Source of the DNA: Alopecurus myosuroides
Taxonomy: Eukaryota > Streptophyta > Magnoliopsida > Poales > Poaceae
Reading direction: 5' to 3'
DNA length: 64,000 nt
Assembly (NCBI GenBank): GCA_028641055.1
Contig: CM054058.1
Location: 496,329,419 to 496,393,418 of the forward strand
Positions 42,599-54,060 of this stretch are shown here, piece after piece (positions within the stretch are counted from its first letter, which is position 1; every line of letters starts with the position of its first letter). Both the position numbers and the translations under genes were made by a program. Below the pieces are notes generated by a model. That model was not told the origin of the DNA and made no database searches. It worked only from the letters and a program-made list of their open reading frames with translations.

Positions 42599-43690
42599 TC
42601 ATTGCTTGCATGGCGAGAGCACTTCGCTGATGTAATAGATTGGTCGCTGAACTCCGTACGCTTTGCCCTCCTCAGGTCGTTCGACTATGATTGCTGTGCT
42701 GATGACCAGGTTTGTGGCGGCTAGGTACAAGTAAAGTGGCTCCCTTTCTTGCGGTGTTGCAAGGACTCGCCTGCTTTGCAGCGATCGCTTTAAGTCCGCG
42801 AATGCTTGCTTAGCTTCTGGTGTCCACTCGAATTTATCCGTCTTCTTCAGTAGCTTGTAGAAGGGTAACGCTTGCTCTCCCAATCGTGCGATGAACCTGC
42901 TCAGGGCGGCTAGTCGCCCTGCGAGCTGTTGGACTCCGCGTAGATTGGTTGGCTCCTTCATTTTCAAGATTGCTTGTATTTTCTCTGGGTTGGCTTCGAT
43001 GCCTCTGGCGGATACCAGGTACCCAAGAAGTTTCCCTGCTGGAACGCCGAAGACGCATTTTGTCGGATTGAGCTTGATCCTGTATGCGTTGAGGGCGTCG
43101 AATGTTTCTCTAATATCCTCGAGGAGTGTGCTCTCAACTCGAGTCTTGATGACTATGTCGTCAATGTACACTTGTACGTTCTTGCCAATGAGCTTGGCAA
43201 GGCATTTTTGCATGCAGCGCTGGTATGTTGCGCCTGCGTTCTTGAGCCCGAAGGGCATTGTCGTGTAGCAGTATACACCGTGTGGTATGATGAATGGTGT
43301 CTTTTCTTCGTCCTCCCCTTTCATCCGGATCTGATTATATCCCGAATAGGCGTCCAGGAAGGAGAGGCGTTGACAGCCTGCCGTAGAGTCCACGATCTGG
43401 TCGATTCGCGGGAGGGGGAAGTTATCCTTGGGACAGTGCTTGTTTAACGACGTGTAGTCGATGCATAACCGAAGGATGTCCGTGTTCTTTTTGGGGACCA
43501 GCACCGGGTTTGCTAACCAAGTGGATATCTTGATCTCCCTGATGAATTTTGCTGCTAGCAATCTGTTTACTTCTTCTCCAAGCGCCTTCTGCTTGGGTTC
43601 TGAAAATCGTCGAGTAGTTTGTTTGATGGGTTTGGCATCTGGAAAGACTTCGAGTGAGTGCTCGGCAAACTCCCTGGGTATTCCTGGCAT
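42599..43690 (-). pseudogene. Reverse transcriptase segment (Tat-like pol)
   Basis: 363 codons in frame with both neighbours, bounded by nonsense codons. RT motifs are intact: LCIDYTSLNKHCPKDNFPLP, motif A with D113 (LSFLDAYSGYNQI), MPFGLKNAGATYQRCM and motif C YIDD (175-178). The RT-linked RNase H begins near 310 (LYLYLAATNLVISTAI), where the expected Asp-containing start is degenerate, as is usual in Tat elements with a second RNase H. A stop TAG (43756-43754) separates it from gag-protease and a TGA (42601-42599) ends it. Both are single-codon changes in an otherwise continuous frame. Confidence 0.9.
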
Positions 43691-43753
43691 ATCTGATGGC
43701 TGCCAGGTGAAAATTTCCCAGTACTCACAGAGGAGTTCGACGAGCGCGCTTTC

Positions 43754-45502
43754 CTATGCTTGCGGAAGGGTGGTGGAGACCATCGTTGTCTTCGCAGAAT
43801 CTGTCGGGTGCACTTGATGCTTTCGGGTGTCACTGTTAGCGCTGAACTCCAGTTCAGGCGCGTTTTTCTTCGTGAGGGGCATCACGGAGTGATCCGTGGT
43901 TTTTGCCAGCTCTTGAAGTTCTTCTTGCATCCCGAAAGATTTTGCGATATCATTGAATTCAATGTCACACTTGTTGGATTTCTGAAAGTCTCCGTCGATG
44001 GTGATTACGCCATATTCTCGAGGTAATTTGAGCTTCAGGTAGGCGTAGTGCGGTACTGCCATGAATCTAGCGAACGCTGTTCGACCAAGAATGGCGTGGT
44101 ACTGTGAAGGCCAATCGACGACTTCGAAGTCGAGGAATTCTCTTCTGTAGTTGCTCTTAGTGCCCAGCACAACTTCTAGGTTGATTGTTCCGAGTGGACG
44201 GATTGCCTTTCCTGGAACTATCCCGTGGAAGGATGTTTCTGATTCCTGGAGGCCGTCCAAGTTCCTGTTCATCCGACGGAGTGTATCCGCGTAGATAATG
44301 TTGATGCCACTGCCACCATCCATGAATACGCGGGCCAAGTCATAGTTTCCAATTTGTGCTTGGATGACAAGGGCGGCGTGTCCTGGTCGATAGACTCGTG
44401 GCGGGTGGTCCTTCATCGAGAATGTTATCGGCTGGTCTGCCATCTTCAAGTATTCTGTTTTTGTTGGCGGTGTCTGCACAGCCATGCACAATTGCCTCGT
44501 GTTAGTCTTTTGAGCTCTGCGGGATGGACATACCTTCTGGATCATCGCGAGTTGCCCTGCTGGATTCGGGTACGCATTGGCCCCGGAGTTTTGTGCTGGT
44601 GGTGCGGGTAGCGCAGCTAATGCCATGTTTGGATTTGCTGGTGGAGGTAGGGGTTGTGGCGGCTGGAATCCTTGGTGGCCTCCTCCTGGAAGCGGTGGGT
44701 AGTTTTGGGTGGCTGCAGATCTTTTTCTGGCGAGTGCTTCTGAGATATCAATAAACTTTTGGCAATCCTTAAGAAGGTGCGTTGCCTTAGTTTTGCCCGT
44801 GCGCTTATCTGTAAATAGATGTAGCGAGCAGTATCCATCGAGGTCTTCCTCGGGTGATTTTTCTTCAGCCTTTGGTCTCCACTCGCGATTCCCACGGCGA
44901 CCGGAGTCGCGGCTTCGCGTGAATTCCGCCGCTACCAACTCCTCTCGGTCCTCGTGATCGTAATATTTCCTCCTTTTCCTCCGGCCATGACGGTCTTCAT
45001 CGTGCGCAGGTGATGATGCCCTTTCGTTGCGCACTGCGTCTTCTCCGTTAGCCCACTTTTCGGCTATGATCATTAGTTCTCCAATAGTTTTGGGTGCAGC
45101 CGTGCCTAGTTCTTCTCTGAAAGCGATTCTTCGGGCGCCTTTCGCAAAGGCCTCAATCGCCACTTCTTCCGAGATGGTTCCCGCAGTGTTCCTGAGTGTG
45201 GTCCACCGTTGGATATATTCGCGGGTAGACTCACCGCTTTTCTGCTTGCATGCTCGCAGTTCTTCAATGGTGGCCGGCCTCTTGTAGGTCGACTGGAAAT
45301 TTTTGCAAAAGTCGCGGTGCAAGTCATCCCATGATGCATAACACGATCTTGGTCTTCTTTCCAGCCAGCTGCGGGCCGCGCCAACGAGATGCAAATTGAG
45401 ATATTGCATAGCTGTGTTTTTGTTCCCACGTTGGCATTTTACTGCCATGAGGTAATCGCTTAACCATTGAGAAGGCTCGAGTGAGCCGTCGTACTTTGTC
45501 AC
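43754..45502 (-). CDS. gag core and protease (Tat-like gypsy)
   Basis: 582 codons. Residues about 1-150 are the retrotransposon gag core (QWLSDYLMAVKC, GAARSWLERRP, W-DDLHRDFCKNF, REYIQRW, AIEAFAKGA). A zinc-binding C225/H228/H242/C247 cluster follows (YCSLH ... THLLKDC). After a Pro-rich linker, the aspartic protease is at about 380-500 with MDGGSGINIIYADTL (Asp395). The frame continues past the terminal TAG into RT, so gag-PR-pol was once one polyprotein. The N-terminal part of gag lies to the right in two further frames (46953-45659). The start here is the first ATG and not necessarily the natural one. Confidence 0.85.
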   Translation of the reverse strand: MTKYDGSLEPSQWLSDYLMAVKCQRGNKNTAMQYLNLHLVGAARSWLERRPRSCYASWDDLHRDFCKNFQSTYKRPATIEELRACKQKSGESTREYIQRWTTLRNTAGTISEEVAIEAFAKGARRIAFREELGTAAPKTIGELMIIAEKWANGEDAVRNERASSPAHDEDRHGRRKRRKYYDHEDREELVAAEFTRSRDSGRRGNREWRPKAEEKSPEEDLDGYCSLHLFTDKRTGKTKATHLLKDCQKFIDISEALARKRSAATQNYPPLPGGGHQGFQPPQPLPPPANPNMALAALPAPPAQNSGANAYPNPAGQLAMIQKVCPSRRAQKTNTRQLCMAVQTPPTKTEYLKMADQPITFSMKDHPPRVYRPGHAALVIQAQIGNYDLARVFMDGGSGINIIYADTLRRMNRNLDGLQESETSFHGIVPGKAIRPLGTINLEVVLGTKSNYRREFLDFEVVDWPSQYHAILGRTAFARFMAVPHYAYLKLKLPREYGVITIDGDFQKSNKCDIEFNDIAKSFGMQEELQELAKTTDHSVMPLTKKNAPELEFSANSDTRKHQVHPTDSAKTTMVSTTLPQA

Positions 45503-45658
45503 CTCCGTGCTGAGCTTGAATCTCCTGGGTAGAGGTGCTTCGCGGATGCTGCGGGCGAAGCAAAGCGCACCGTAGGTTTCGTCATCCGATGAGCTAGATG
45601 AAGAGCGCCCGCGATATCGCGAAGCCCTCGCTTTATCTACTTTATTTTGTGCGATGTC

Positions 45659-46953
45659 CTATCGCGCGTCATGTCCTGGCCGATCGCGGTCGGCGTCCTT
45701 CCTTGGCTCCTTGCTTCGCTTTCGCGAGCGGCTGCTGTGATGCCGCGAGCTTTTGTCTCTCGGACTGCCTTCGCTGCTGCTTCGACTGTCATCACGGCGC
45801 CATGCTTCTTTTCCTCGGCCACGACGTGGCGATCTATCCCTTCTTGGCTTGGTGCTCCTATGTTTGCGGGATGCCTCCCTATCCTTCTCTTTCTCCTTCT
45901 CATGTTCCTTCTCCAGCTGCTCTGCGGCTTTCTTTCGATTATAGGCGGCGAGCCTTGCGGCTGCCAGCCCTAATCCCTTGCGTACTTGTTTATACTGCTC
46001 CGCCCAAGGGTCACTTTCCGTCGGTTGATTCATCTGCATGTAAGTTGCTGCGACTAGAACCGCGGCAGCGGGAGTTTGCGGGTACACATTGCCGTCGTCA
46101 TCGACTCATTGTTCCGGCTGGTTCCGGCTAGGGACTCATTGTTCCTGGATGTAGATGCGTGCCCCTTCCTCGCGGGTCGGGTTCCGACCGAGGGTGTTAT
46201 GGACAGCCCGGCTCGCCTTTGGCTCGACTCATCCGCCGCTCTTCTTCGGCGGGCCAGATCTATCCGAGCGTCTTTGATGGTCGTGGCTGCTCTCACTAGG
46301 TGATAGTGGTAGGCAACCATGTCTTCGTGTGAAGCCCCGGCTGCGGGTGGCTTGCTCGTTCGCATAGCCTCCTTCGCTCGGTTCCAAGATTCCCGTGAGA
46401 CGCCGATTATGTTGCGCTCTGCCGCGCTATGTTCCGTTTCCGAGGCTTGTTCCGATCCTGCCATGCAGACTTGAGCCAGTCGAGGCTCGTGCGTCCTAAG
46501 CGTAGATCGAAAGTTCCTTTGAATTCTTGACGGTTCCTCTGTCGAGAGGGTATGATAGTCGTTGGCGTTGAAGCGAATGGACTCGCCGCTTTTCTCTAGA
46601 TGGCGGCGCGAGTCGACAGCTCCAGATTCAGTTTCTGATTCATCCGAGAAGTGGAGGATCCCGTCCCTGTTGGTCACGAATTTCAGGCTCCCGAACGTCA
46701 AGGTGACGCTCTTCTCCAGATCCTCGAATACCGGGCGCGATTCCGGCGAGTGAGGTGTGACCACGACAGATCTGATCCGTATAGGATTGTTCGGAGCCGT
46801 AGTCGATGGTTTCCAACGGGAGTGGGTTGTTGATGAAGCCGAAGATGTCGGTGATCCAGCGCCCGTCGTCCCCACGGTCGGCGCCAATTGTTGAATCTTT
46901 GACTCTACAAATCCCTTAGGTGACCCTATCGGGTTTCGACTAGGAGAACTCAT
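45659..46953 (-). pseudogene. N-terminal gag region of Tat-like element, frameshifted
   Basis: Frame 1 (46953-46054, 299 codons) opens inside the 5' LTR (MSSPSRNPIGSPKGFVESK), reads across the primer-binding site and continues through charged sequence to 46054. Near 46090 the meaningful frame switches (NVYPQTPAAAVLVAATYMQ) to 46087-45659, which is in phase with gag-protease but ends in a stop at 45659-45661. The second part is very basic (RRDRSPRRGRGKEAWR, SRSRKRSKEP), with a Lys/Glu helix before it. At least one indel and one nonsense codon make it non-functional. Confidence 0.65.
46875..46888 (-). other. Primer-binding site of Tat-like element
   Basis: Immediately inside the 5' LTR, the minus strand reads ...CA|AT TGGCGCCGACCG. 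TGGCGCC is a standard primer-binding start complementary to a tRNA 3' end. It also fixes the element's orientation as minus. Confidence 0.8.
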
Positions 46954-47381
46954 GAGCGCTGGTGGAATCGTCGGCTAGACAGGGGGCAAGATTTACCCAG
47001 GTTCAGGGCCCTCGTAGAGGTAAAACCCTTACTCCTGCCTCTGTCGATCTGTATTAGTCGAAAAAATCGGTTACAATGGTGATGACTCAAGTCGAGAGTA
47101 TGATCTCAAACTCAAGGTTTTGGTGTTGTGGTGTTGCTTGGTCCTCTACCGGGGGCTCTCCTGACTTTATATAGGTGGCCAGGTCTCAAACCTCACCCGG
47201 AGAGGACTCGAATTCTAACCCTAGGTCGGTTACAAGTTTCCAAACTTAGCCCGCAAGTTAGTGCGGGTGGGCTTCACGTGGGCCTTCTAGAATACTCCAA
47301 GGGCTCCTCTTCTTGGGCCTTAACCTTGGGCCTGAGATGGGGTGTCCTTACCCGCAGGGTCCAGGATCCATGCCTTCGTCA
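46889..47381 (-). repeat. 5' LTR of Tat-like element (493 bp)
   Basis: Same boundaries as the left LTR. TATA box TATATAAAG on the minus strand at 47173-47165. On the minus strand it ends GATTCAACA next to the primer-binding site. Confidence 0.92.
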
Positions 47382-50089
47382 GGATCTTTGGCATCCAAGA
47401 CACATGGCACACTCTAACACACATGGTATGTCATAAAATGGTTCTTGGTGGGATTCAGACGCTCCGTAGCCCCTCTCCGGGGAAACCCTAGCCCCGCTGT
47501 AGAAAAAGACGGAACTGCCATCCTGGCCCCTCTATGTGAGCCGGAAGGGGGTAGCAAACTGGAACTAGTTGCTTGGTTGTGTCATTTTAGGCCCAAGGAA
47601 CACCCAAGAAAATGGTAGGGCCCACCTATTGGCAATATTCCCCCCGTTCCATCAGTTCCGAGAGTTTCGGGGGGTGAGCAGTCCTGGAACCCGGAAGAGA
47701 GAATCTCACGTCGGTGAGGCCATAACATAGGGAGTGATGGGATCTTTGGCATCCAAGACGCATGGCACACTCTAACACACATTGTAGGTCATACCATGGT
47801 TAGTGGTGGGATTCAGACGCTCGGGAGCCCCTCTCCAGTGAAACCCTAGCCCCGATGTAGAAAAAGACGGAACTGTCGTCCTGGCCCCTTTACGTGAGCC
47901 AGAAGGGGTAGAAAAGTGGAACTAGTTGCTTGTTTGTGTCATGTTAGGCCCAAGGAACACCCAAGACAATGGTAGGGCCCACCTATTGGCAAGGTTCCCC
48001 CCGTTCCATCAGTTCCGGGAGTTTTGGGGTGTGAGCAGTCCTGGAACCCGGAAGAGAGAATCCGACGCCGGTGAGGCCATAACACAGGGAGTGATGGGAT
48101 CTTTGGCATCCAAGACACATGGCACACTCGAACACACATGGTATGTCATACCATGGTACTTGGTGGGATTCAGACGCTCCGGAGCCCGTCTCCGGTGAAA
48201 CCCTAGCCCCGCTATAGTAAAAGACGGAATTGCCGTCCTAGCCCCTCTACGTGACCCAGAAGGGGGTAGAAATGTGGAACTAGTTGCTTGGTTGTGTCAT
48301 GTTAGGCCCAAGGAACACACAAGACAACGGTAGGGCCCACCTATTGGCAAGGTTCCCCCCGTTCCGTCAGTTCCGGGAGTTTCGGGGTGTGAGCACTCGT
48401 GGAACCCGGAAGAGAGAATCCGACGCTGGTGAGGCCATAACACAGGGGGTGATGGGATATTTGGCATCCAAGACACATGGAACACTCTAACACACATGGT
48501 ATGTCATACCATGGTAATTGGTGGGATTCAGACGCTCCGGAGCTCCTCTCTGGTGAAACCATAGCCCCGTTGTAGAAAAAGACGGAACTGCCGTTCTGGC
48601 CCCTCAACGTGAGCCGGAAGGGGGTAGAAAAGTGGAACTAGTTGCTTGGTTGTGTCATGTTATGAACAAGGAACACCCAAGACAATGGTAGGGCCCACCT
48701 ATTGGCAAGGTTCCCCCGTTCCGTCAGTTCCGGGATCTTCGGGGTGTGAGTAGTCGTGGAACCCGGAAGAGAGAATCCGACGCCGGTGAGGCCATTGCGC
48801 AGGGAGTGATGGGATATTTCGCATCCAAGACACATGTCACACTATAACACACATGGTATGTCATACCATGGTACTTGGTGGGATTCAGACGCTCCGGAGA
48901 CCGTCTCCGGTGAAACCCTAGCCCCGTTGTAGAAAAAGACGGAACTGTCGTCCTAGCCCCTCTACGTGAGCCGGAAGGGGGTAGAAATGTGGAACTAATT
49001 GCTTTTTTGTGTCATGTTATGCCCAAGGAATACCCAATACAATGGTAGGGCCCACCTATTGGCAAGGTTCCCCCCGTTCAGTCATTTCCGGGAGTTTCGG
49101 GGTGTGAGCAGTCGTGGAACCCGCAAGAGAGAATCCGACGCCGGTGAGGCCATAACACAGGGAGTGATGGGATATTTGGCATCCATGACAGATGGAACAA
49201 TCTAACACACATGGTATGGCATACCATGGTTCTTGGTGGGATTCAGACGCTCCGGAGCCCCTCTCCGATGAAACCACAGCCCCGTTGTAGAAAAAGACGG
49301 AACTGTCGTCCTAGCCCCTCTACGTGAGCCGGAAGGGGTAGCAATGTGGAACTAGTTGCTTGTTTGTGTCATGTTAGGACCTAGGAATAACCAAGAAAAT
49401 GGTAGGGCCCACCTATTGGCAAGGTCCCCCCTGTTCCGTCAGTTCCGGGAGTTTTGGGGTGTGAGCAATCCTGGAACCCGGAAGAGAGAATCCGACGTCG
49501 GTGAGGCCATAACACAGGGAGTGATGGGATCTTTGGAATCCAAGACACATGGAACACTCTAACACACATGGTATGGCATACCATGGTTCTTGGTGGGATT
49601 CAGACGCTCCGGAGCCCCTCTCCGGTGAAACCCTAGCCCCGCTGTAGAAAAAGACGGAACTGTCGTCATGGCCCCTCTACGTGAGCCGTAAGGGGGTAGC
49701 AAAGTGGAACTAGTTTCTTGGTTGTGTCATGTTAGGAACAAGGACCACCCAAGATAATGGTAGTGCCCACCTATAAGCAAGGTTCCCCCCGTTCCGTCAG
49801 TTCCGGGAGTTTCGGGGTGTGAGCTGTCCTGGAACCCGGAAGAGAGAATCTGACGCCGGTGATGTCATAACACAGGGAGTGATGGGATATTTGTCATCCA
49901 AGACACGTGGAACACTCTAACACACATGGTATGGCATACCATGGTTCTTGGTGGGATTCAGACGCTCTGGAGCCCTTGTCCGGTGAAACCATAGCCCCGC
50001 TGTAGAAAAAGAAGGAACTGCCGTCCTAGCCCCTCTACGTGAGCCGGAAGGGGGTAGCAAAGTGGAACAAGTTGCTTGGTTGTGTCATG
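47382..50089. repeat. Satellite array, subfamily B (357-358-bp period), middle block
   Basis: GGATTCAGAC recurs at 47451, 47809, 48166, 48524, 48881, 49239, 49596 and 49954, alternating 357 and 358 bp. Units share ACGCTCCGGAGCCCCTCTCC, GGGCCCACCTATTGGCAAGG, GTTCCGTCAGTTCCGGGAG and CGACGCCGGTGAGGCC. Conserved 66-68-codon frames occur once per unit on both strands (a plus-strand MLGPRNTQDNGRAHLLARF type), but they vary with stops and lack features of a protein. The block ends at 50089, where the second gypsy inserted. Confidence 0.95.
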
Positions 50090-53000
50090 TGTAACATCCA
50101 CCTTTTTGTAATAAAGTGCTTGTGTGTTTGTGGTTGTGATCATGTCATGTCATGCATGCATTTTTGAACCCATGTTTGGTTTTAAAACAAGTGCACTAAA
50201 ATTTAATACCGGAGTTTATTAAAATCACTTAAAAGTGCCACCCTAAAATGATGGTTTAAAATGGTGCAATTTTTGCAAAACAAAAATATGTTGAGTTTGC
50301 TCATGTTGCAAGGATCTCAAAAATAATTTTTGTCAATTTTTGTTCTTTACAGAAAAGCCCTCAAAATCTGTTTTTAGTTGGTGTCTTAAAGAAGAAAGGA
50401 CCTTTTTGCAGTTTCTGGAAATTTCAGGGGGGTTTTCTGAAAATCTCTTTTGTCATCTTCTTCCTCTGGCCATGGACAGTAGACGAGCAGGTTCTCCACG
50501 ACGCCTTCCCCCACCACCTCCTGCTTCCCCCTCGAGGATAAGGGTGAGGATAAGCTTCCCCGTACGCCTCCCTCCTCACAAGCGTTCTCCCTCCTCTTCT
50601 CTGTACAGGAACGAACAGAAACCGAACACAAACCTAACCCTACCGCCCGCCGGTAACCGCCGCACGTCGCCGGCGCTACGGCCTTCCCCGCGCCCCTCCG
50701 AGCCCCCCAATAGCTCCGCCATCCCCGACTCCACCTCCTCGAGCACGCACGGCCGCCGGGACGGCCGGAAGGGCCTTAATTTTGCGCCAGACTCCCGCCA
50801 CGGCCGCCGCCGGTTTCCACTCGCCGCCGGAGATTGCCGGCCTTCCTCGCCGCCCCGACCCCGGCATCGCGTTCTCTGTGAGCTCCCGAACCCCCTGGTG
50901 CCCTCCTCTACCTCCCTCCCCCTCCGGTTCTCTCCCTCGCCGCCGTTGCCGCCATCCGCCGCCGCGACGAGCTCGCCGGCGAGCTTTCCGGCCATATTCC
51001 GGTGAGCCGCGACCACCCCCAGCACCCCCTCGCTCTGCTCTAGCTAGTGGTGCATTTCGATTCGAAGAATCCCGTTCAAATCCGTCGATTGCAACTCATC
51101 TGTGCCAATTTGGGCTCGGGTGATGTCATCACGACATCACGCTGACGTCGCCAGGCAGTTTTCCTGTTATTTTCAGTTAGATGAAAATGTTCTGACAAGT
51201 GGACCCCACCTGTGAATTAAATTTCAGAAAAAAGAATTAAATTTGAAAATGCAATAACTTCTAATGGGCTAATCAGAAAAATGTGTTCAATATACCATTT
51301 TGCAGAAAAATGTAATCTACATGTTCATGTCATTTGCACACATTTTTGACAAAGTTGAATTTTGAGCATTATCTAAATCATTTAAAATAAAGAAAATAAG
51401 TTTTTATTCAAGAAAATTAGAAAATTACAAGTTATATGTCAAAATGCTTAGAATGACAAGTGCAACCTAGTTATGGTGTTCTCAACCCTATTTGAGCACT
51501 TTAACTTGTCGCACCTCTAGGTTTTGCCCGAATCGGGCTCCGAGGTCCACTTCGGGACTAATTTCACTAAAGTTGTTTTCTTAACATATGAACCCTAGCA
51601 ACCCATGAACCATGTTTAGGGCTTCTCTTTAATGCATTCAAATGTTCATGCATACATATTGAGCATTGCATCGATGCCTGTTTTGAGTGTTGTTCTCCCT
51701 CTTTCCGGTGTTTGCTCTTATCGGTAGAACGCGAATCCGGAGTGAAGTTCGACACCCCTGTTGCCGAATACTTGGTCTAAACAACCAAGTCAAGCACTTA
51801 TTCCTGAAGCTTTCTCTGGTTTTCTTGAAGCAAGGCAAGCATAACCTCTTATCTGCCCATATATGTTTTCGAACTGTTTTCCTTCTCGTACGATGCATGC
51901 TTTTACAAATTATCTTGAGTCAATAGATAGAGTTATCCTATTTATCTACATAAACCAGATATCATGATTCAATGCTCCTAGCAGACATAGGATTTGTTTG
52001 TATGTATCGCCAAAGCCTCAAATATGCCATGCTTAGTCATACATGTCTGTTGATCTCTGCTCCATCCGGTTGATGAATCAGAGTTACGAAATGAATCTAG
52101 TATGACAGGATGACGTGGTAAGGTTCGAGATGTGTGGTTAACATGATAAAAGGCTTGGATGAGTTGCCACATGGGATGTGGTGATTTGCCTCGTTCATGC
52201 CCCTAGGAGCGAGTTCTCGCCTTTGAAGCCAAGACTGATCGTGCAACCACACGGGGATTGGATTCCCCTCGGTTTCAACTTGTCTAGTTTGTTCCATGAG
52301 TTGCCTAGTTCGGGCGTTCCATTTGGATTTGCTGGGGATATTAAAACGTTTTCAAAACTAGGACGTGGCGGTGTAACAGCCTGTGGCGAGACAGTAGTTG
52401 AAGCACCACTCACAACGATAGAGACCCGGCAGGATATGGCCACTCCCTATTGGCAGTCCATCTCTACTCGGAGAGACTCATGGAATAGGCGAAGCAAGGG
52501 AAAGATCGTGGTCAGCCACCCTCTGCCGGCACATCGTCGGAATTGTGCCAATACCTTGGCATTAAGAGTCGGTTGATACGTGTGGGTAAAGTTGTACACC
52601 CCTGCAGGGTTTAATCTTTTCGAAAAGCCGTGTCCGCGGTTAAGGACAACTTGGTGACGGACCCTGAGATCATAGATAACTTGAACATGACGTAAAAGAT
52701 GTTGGCAATGAATGTTTAGTTTTAAGAGGCGGTTCCAGTTATCGGTGCTGAAGATGATGCTTCGAAGGTTCTGAAGGCAATACCCGAGGCAAGGGTGTTC
52801 TTTTAAAAGATTTGTGAAAAGCTTCTCAGTCTCCCTCTATTCGAAACAAAGTTGGCTTTACGCAAAACAACCTTCATAAACCCTTTTTGAAAAAGCAGAT
52901 ATATAATAGGTTAGTTAAGTCTTGTTGAGTACCTCCCGTACTCATGTTTGCTTCAATTTGGTTCAGGTGGAGTTCCATACCTTTGGTGGTGTTTCAACGT

Positions 53001-53648
53001 GGACATCGACGGATAGTTTGGGGTTTCCCAGGTAGCAGCCTGGAATCTATGGGCTGGGACATCGCCTTATGTTGCGGCCTCTTAGGCCATTTTGGTTCTT
53101 TTTGAATAGCAACATAATTTGCTTTCCGTTGTCTGATGTAATGTTGGGTCGTGTGACCTCTGTTTGTAAGCTATACTCTAGTATTACTTGCTTAATAAAG
53201 CTTCATGTCTAGAGTGTTGCTTTGATCGATTGTTGGTTTCGAGCCCGTTGTTATACAGTTTTGGCTATGCCTGCATAGTTGTCGCAGTCGAGGGGTTGTG
53301 GAGCCGATGATCCATGTCCGAGCCCGCCTGCCGATGTGATTCGGCATGGGGCGAGGTAACCCCAGTAACCCTCGATTGTTGTTGGACTTTCTGGACACAT
53401 AGCAGCTCTGTATAACTTTGGTCCCGTTCCTTCAGTTTCATCCGACTCGTGGACGCTTGGGTATGCATAATTGGCTATGACTAGCATGGATACAAGGAGT
53501 AGTAGACCGGGGATCTGGACTATGTGCCGATGAATCTGGTCTGCCTGCCGTTGTTTGTTGCGGCCGAGGCTGGTAACCCTGAAGCCCTTGTGAGTCCATG
53601 GCTAGGAGCACATAACAGTATGTATATCTCTTGGTCCGGGGTCTGACA
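50090..53648 (+). repeat. 5' LTR of second gypsy (3559 bp)
   Basis: Starts TGTAACATCCACC and ends GTCTGACA. Contains a GC-rich block at about 50470-51010 with an open frame (see below), then AT-rich non-coding sequence, and near its end the AAGCCGTGTCCGCGGTTAAG motif common in grass gypsy LTRs. Confidence 0.93.
50472..51005 (+). other. Open frame of 177 codons in the LTR GC-rich block, unknown
   Basis: The ATG at 50472 begins MDSRRAGSPRRLPPPPPASP and continues as a Pro/Ser/Arg-rich frame to a stop at 51005. It recurs in the right LTR at 58805-59380, slightly longer. The composition (65-70% GC, CCG-rich) could keep frames open by chance, and most differences between the two LTRs are not obviously synonymous. 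No domain is recognised, and it is not claimed as a gene. Confidence 0.3.
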
Positions 53649-53653
53649 GGTCT

Positions 53654-53665
53654 TGGTATCAGAGC
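53654..53665 (+). other. Primer-binding site of second gypsy
   Basis: TGGTATCAGAGC, complementary to the 3' end of initiator tRNA-Met, begins five bases after the LTR end (GGTCT spacer). It confirms plus orientation. Confidence 0.92.
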
Positions 53666-54060
53666 AGGACTGCCTGTAGGAAAACCCTTGCTATTGGTCG
53701 ATGTTGAGTCTAGAGTTTGTGAAAACTATTTTCGAAATGACAAATGAGTTATGAAAACCTTCTTAGGATTCTTTTTACTCCTTACCTGGTATCACTTTAA
53801 CTCTGAGTCACCGTATCTCATTTGGTTTCAAATGTTTTACCTCTCACCTGTTAACTTCAAAGTTAGGAGCAAAATCGTTGGGTGTTTTTCCTAGTACTCC
53901 GTGTCAGGTTGCTAATGTTCTCAGAGTTTCAAGTTACCTCCTTTGGTCTAAATCGTTGTTTCCTTTTGACCTCAGATGGTCCATATCAAGTCATGAATCT
54001 TTCTATTGCATTCTTCCCCATGGGAGTGTTTCTCATGGTTTCGTTTCTTTGTACTCAGGA

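Larger units (their letters stand above)
34579..47381 (-). mobile_element. Tat-lineage gypsy LTR retrotransposon (12.8 kb) with antisense gene
   Basis: Complete from LTR to LTR, flanked by the duplication GGATC (34574-34578 and 47382-47386). LTRs are 34579-35070 and 46889-47381. By eye they differ by eight substitutions and one 1-bp indel, suggesting insertion well under one million years ago at the usual grass rate (inference). Coding is on the minus strand: gag, protease, RT, RNase H, a second (archaeal-type) RNase H and integrase. A 5.4-kb stretch between integrase and the 3' LTR carries spliced coding sequence on the plus strand. The dual RNase H plus antisense ORF marks the Tat clade (Retand/RIRE2-like). 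Several nonsense codons and frameshifts make it non-autonomous now. Confidence 0.9.

Noticed and set aside
47382..50089. Repeated 66-73-codon frames once per satellite monomer on both strands
   Set aside because: They follow the repeat period, are interrupted in several monomers, overlap on opposite strands and show no protein domain; they reflect the repeat, not a gene.
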